Source: Enhydrobacter aerosaccus
Lineage (GTDB): Bacteria; Pseudomonadota; Alphaproteobacteria; Reyranellales; Reyranellaceae
DNA: 64,000 bases
Reading direction: 5' to 3'
NCBI RefSeq assembly: GCF_900167455.1
Contig: NZ_FUWJ01000001.1
Span: 434,001-498,000, forward strand
Positions 61,838 to 64,000 of the stretch are shown piece after piece. The notes beneath the pieces were generated by a model that was not told the DNA's origin, made no database searches, and was given only the letters and a program-made list of their open reading frames with translations. The translations under genes and the position numbers were made by a program. Positions within the stretch are counted from its first letter, which is position 1; each line of letters opens with the position of its first letter.

Positions 61838-62485
61838 ATGAATGCCGGCTATCGCGCCCCGGAGGCTTCCCATCGCTACGTGCTCGATACGGTGCGATCG
61901 GTGGATCGCGACCGTTTTCTGGCGGCGTTGTTCGCCCCTGAGCCGGCACGCAGTGACCTGCTCGCGCTGCTGGCCTTCGATCACGAACTCGCGCGCACGC
62001 GGCTCGTGACGCGCGAACCGATGCTGGCCGAGATCCGGCTCGAATGGTGGCGGGAGGCGGCAAATGAGGCGGCCGGAGCCGGCAAGCCGCGGGCCCAGCC
62101 GGTGGTCGAGGCGCTTAGCGAGACGGCGCGCCGGCACGGCCTCGCCGCCGAAGCGCTTATTGCCTTGATCGATGCCCGTGCCGAGGAGGTCGAGGGGCCT
62201 CTCGATGTCTTGCGTACGGGCCGCGCCCTGGCAGATCTGCAGCTGGGGGTGCTGGGCATAGAGGACGGTCCAACGCGCGAGGCGGTGCGGACGGTGGCGG
62301 CGGCTGGACTGATGGGCGAGGGGCCGGAGCGCGACGACATGGTGCGGCAGGCGCGAGCGCGCCGCGCCGAAATCGACCGAGCCGCCTTGCCGATCCTGTT
62401 GCCCGCCCTGTCGCTCACGGGCAATCTCAGTGCCTGGCGAAAGCCGCTAGCCTACTGGTGGGCGGCGCGACGTGGCCGGTACTGA
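61838..62485 (+). CDS. Squalene/phytoene synthase family protein (NDUFAF6-like)
   Basis: A 215-residue short member of the family: DRDRFLAALFAPEPARSDLLALLAFDHELARTRLVTREPMLAEIRLEWWREA. The Asp-rich motifs of true squalene synthases are not obvious. Short proteobacterial members resemble mitochondrial NDUFAF6, a complex I assembly factor. With the Mth938/NDUFAF3-like gene 1.4 kb upstream, a role in complex I assembly is possible. Confidence 0.85.
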   Translation: MNAGYRAPEASHRYVLDTVRSVDRDRFLAALFAPEPARSDLLALLAFDHELARTRLVTREPMLAEIRLEWWREAANEAAGAGKPRAQPVVEALSETARRHGLAAEALIALIDARAEEVEGPLDVLRTGRALADLQLGVLGIEDGPTREAVRTVAAAGLMGEGPERDDMVRQARARRAEIDRAALPILLPALSLTGNLSAWRKPLAYWWAARRGRY

Positions 62486-62500
62486 CGACGGGAAGAGGGC

Positions 62501-62758
62501 ATGTCGCGACGCATCGACAAATCGTGGATCGTGTTCGACAGCATCGAGAACGACGAGCACGATCGCTGCGTCGACCTGTTCCGTCGGCCCGACGGCAGCT
62601 TCGGCTTCGAGGAGTTCCGCCGCGATGTCGAGGATCGCGGCGGCTGGACACCGGTTGCCTATCATTCCGGCGTTGCCTATGCCACGCAGGAGGCTGCCTG
62701 GAGCGTCGCGATCGCGCGCGTTGCCTGGCTGGCGCAGCAGCGCAAGGATGCCGTCTGA
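62501..62758 (+). CDS. Hypothetical protein
   Basis: An 85-residue soluble protein (MSRRIDKSWIVFDSIENDEHDRCVDLF, then FGFEEFRRDVEDRGGWTPV and AYATQEAAWSVAIARVAWL). GAAGAGGG lies 5-12 bases before the ATG. It is a small compact domain I cannot name. It lies between the squalene-synthase-like and hydrolase genes on the same strand. Confidence 0.6.
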   Translation: MSRRIDKSWIVFDSIENDEHDRCVDLFRRPDGSFGFEEFRRDVEDRGGWTPVAYHSGVAYATQEAAWSVAIARVAWLAQQRKDAV

Positions 62759-62782
62759 CGACGGCAAACAGGAGGGATCGAC

Positions 62783-63670
62783 GTGGCGAAGGTCAAGGCG
62801 AACGGTATCGAGATCGAGTACGAGGCGGTCGGCAACAGGAACGATCCCACCCTCTTGCTGGTCATGGGCCTCGGCGCCCAGCTCACCATCTGGCCGGATT
62901 CCCTGGTCGAGGGGTTGGCCGCGAAGGGCTTTCACGTCGTCCGCTTCGACAATCGGGATGTCGGCCTGTCGAGCGACTTCGGCGCCTGGGGTCTGCCCAA
63001 CATTCCGGACGCGATCCAGAAGGTGATGAGCGGCCAGAAGGTCGACTCTCCCTATCACCTGAAGGACATGGCGGCCGATGCCGTCGGCCTGCTGGATGCC
63101 CTCGGCGTCGACCGTGCGCATATGGTGGGCGCCTCGATGGGCGGCATGATCGTTCAGATCCTGGCGGCGCAATATCCCGAGCGCACGCGTTCCATGGTGT
63201 CGATCTATTCGACCAGCGGGCGGCCCGGCCTGCCGCCCGGCAAGCCCGAGGCGCTGGCCATGCTGGGCTCGCAGCCCGAGGGCAACACCCGCGAGGATCG
63301 CGTGCTGCACGGCATGAAGCTGCGCCGCGTCATCGGCAGCCCTGCCTATCCCATGCCTGAGCCGGAACTGCGCGCCTTCGTCGAGCGCAATGTCGATCGC
63401 CGCTGGTATCCCGAGGGAGCGGCGCGGCACTATCTCTCCGTCATCGCCTCGGGCGATCGCGTTGAGATGCTGAAGACGGTCAAGGTGCCGACTCTCGTGC
63501 TGCATGGCGAAGAGGATCCGCTGCTGCCGGTCGAATGCGGCCGCGATGTCGCGCGGCTGGTGCCGGGGGCGGCGATCGATACCTATCCCGGCTGGGGTCA
63601 CGATTTCCCGAAGGAACTGATTCCGACGCTGGTCGATCGCATCGGCGGGTTCTGCAAGGCGGCTTCCTAG
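62783..63670 (+). CDS. Alpha/beta hydrolase
   Basis: A 295-residue esterase-type hydrolase. The nucleophile elbow GASMGG places Ser118, with the oxyanion turn at LVMGLGAQLTIWP. The late acid and base are in VLHGEEDPLLPVECG (Asp) and GWGHDFP (His). GGAGGG is 6 bases before ATG 62783. Relatives include aclacinomycin methylesterase-like enzymes; the substrate is unknown. Confidence 0.9.
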   Translation: MAKVKANGIEIEYEAVGNRNDPTLLLVMGLGAQLTIWPDSLVEGLAAKGFHVVRFDNRDVGLSSDFGAWGLPNIPDAIQKVMSGQKVDSPYHLKDMAADAVGLLDALGVDRAHMVGASMGGMIVQILAAQYPERTRSMVSIYSTSGRPGLPPGKPEALAMLGSQPEGNTREDRVLHGMKLRRVIGSPAYPMPEPELRAFVERNVDRRWYPEGAARHYLSVIASGDRVEMLKTVKVPTLVLHGEEDPLLPVECGRDVARLVPGAAIDTYPGWGHDFPKELIPTLVDRIGGFCKAAS

Positions 63671-63714
63671 GCGGATCCTTCCGCCGCGACTCTTGTCACG
63701 GCCTGTGCCGCGAG

Positions 63715-63741
63715 GGACCTTTCCTGACGGAGGAAAGGTCC
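63715..63741 (+). promoter_or_regulatory. Perfect 10-bp hairpin ending at a start codon
   Basis: GGACCTTTCC (63715-63724) and GGAAAGGTCC (63732-63741) are exact reverse complements around the 7-base loop TGACGGA. The right arm ends at the base before ATG 63742 and includes part of the ribosome-binding purine stretch. In RNA it could hide the ribosome-binding site; in DNA it could be an operator. Confidence 0.55.
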
Positions 63742-64000
63742 ATGAAGTTCGGAATCTTCTACGAACACCAGTTGCCGCGGCCGTGGGGATCGAGCAGCGA
63801 GTATCAGCTGCTGCAGGACTCCCTGACGCAGATCGAGCTCGCCGACCGCCTGGGCTATGACTATGCTTGGGAGGTCGAGCATCATTTCCTCGAGGAATAT
63901 TCCCATTCCTCGGCGCCAGAAGTCTTTCTCGGCGCCGCCAGCCAGCGGACGAAGAACATCCGGCTCGGCCATGGCGTGATCCAGCTCACCACCAATCAGC
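63742..64000 (+). CDS. LLM class flavin-dependent oxidoreductase, 3' end missing
   Basis: The frame stays open to the right edge (86 residues visible). It begins MKFGIFYEHQLPRPW and continues with LADRLGYDYAWEVEHHFLEEYSHSSAPEVFLGAASQRTKNIRLGHGV, the N-terminal part of a bacterial luciferase-like monooxygenase. GGAGGAAAGG precedes the ATG but lies within a perfect hairpin. The substrate is unknown. Confidence 0.88.
   Translation, partial: MKFGIFYEHQLPRPWGSSSEYQLLQDSLTQIELADRLGYDYAWEVEHHFLEEYSHSSAPEVFLGAASQRTKNIRLGHGVIQLTTNQ

Overview
The window reads as the chromosome of a free-living, high-GC Alphaproteobacterium. The main evidence is the order DUF815 ATPase - yajC - secD - secF - Mth938-like protein (55752-60480) with an NDUFAF6-like squalene/phytoene synthase homologue close by (61838-62485), plus an aapJQMP general amino acid transporter (29711-35248). 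Many oxidoreductases, acyl-CoA enzymes and ABC importers suggest a soil or water heterotroph; a Reyranella-like member of Rhodospirillales/Hyphomicrobiales is my guess, not a demonstrated assignment. No rRNA, tRNA, CRISPR array, insertion sequence or integrase was recognised.

Layout. (1) 1-8492: a Baeyer-Villiger-type monooxygenase cut by the left edge, a TetR regulator with matching dyads before itself and a downstream SDR, an enoyl-CoA hydratase, a solitary LivM-type permease, a glyoxalase-like protein, a nitronate monooxygenase and an LhgO-like FAD oxidoreductase. (2) 8549-13063: a tight six-gene operon joining a PTR1/FolM-like pteridine reductase, FolB, two DMT exporters, an FdtA/QdtA-like ketoisomerase and a DegT aminotransferase. 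(3) 14326-22322: a type I secretion ABC protein and adaptor behind a 1643-residue substrate with two beta-helix domains, nine Ig-like repeats and an RTX tail. (4) 22323-29635: a 0.9 kb gap with an 18-bp perfect palindrome, a Mop protein beside a TroA-like binding protein, a set of tiny secreted proteins and lipoproteins, an FkbM methyltransferase, a phage-type DUF4326/DUF5131 pair and rmlB. (5) 29711-36658: the aap operon with two tandem, diverged binding proteins, then an M23 peptidase.

(6) 36860-43396: an ADP-forming acyl-CoA synthetase alpha part, pirin, a LysR regulator divergent from a frameshifted MFS gene, and an aldo/keto reductase. (7) 43403-47165: a PaaA/BoxB-like ferritin-fold oxygenase, SDR and BenC-type reductase transcribed away from a MarR regulator and a PaaI-type thioesterase, with a dyad between them. 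This looks like a compact CoA-ester aromatic oxidation system. (8) 47196-55158: a PuuE-type deacetylase, a hydantoin-racemase homologue without its two expected cysteines, an amidohydrolase, a PotABCD-type importer and a divergent 2OG-Fe(II) oxygenase, probably for a nitrogenous heterocycle or ureide. (9) 55155-64000: a PPOX protein, the DUF815/Sec block, LysE, LprI, squalene-synthase-like and alpha/beta-hydrolase genes, and a luciferase-like monooxygenase cut by the right edge whose start codon abuts a perfect 10-bp hairpin.

All functions are inferred from reading the translations; no database search was run. Start codons were moved from the longest frame where a Shine-Dalgarno sequence, signal peptide or family N-terminus argued for it.
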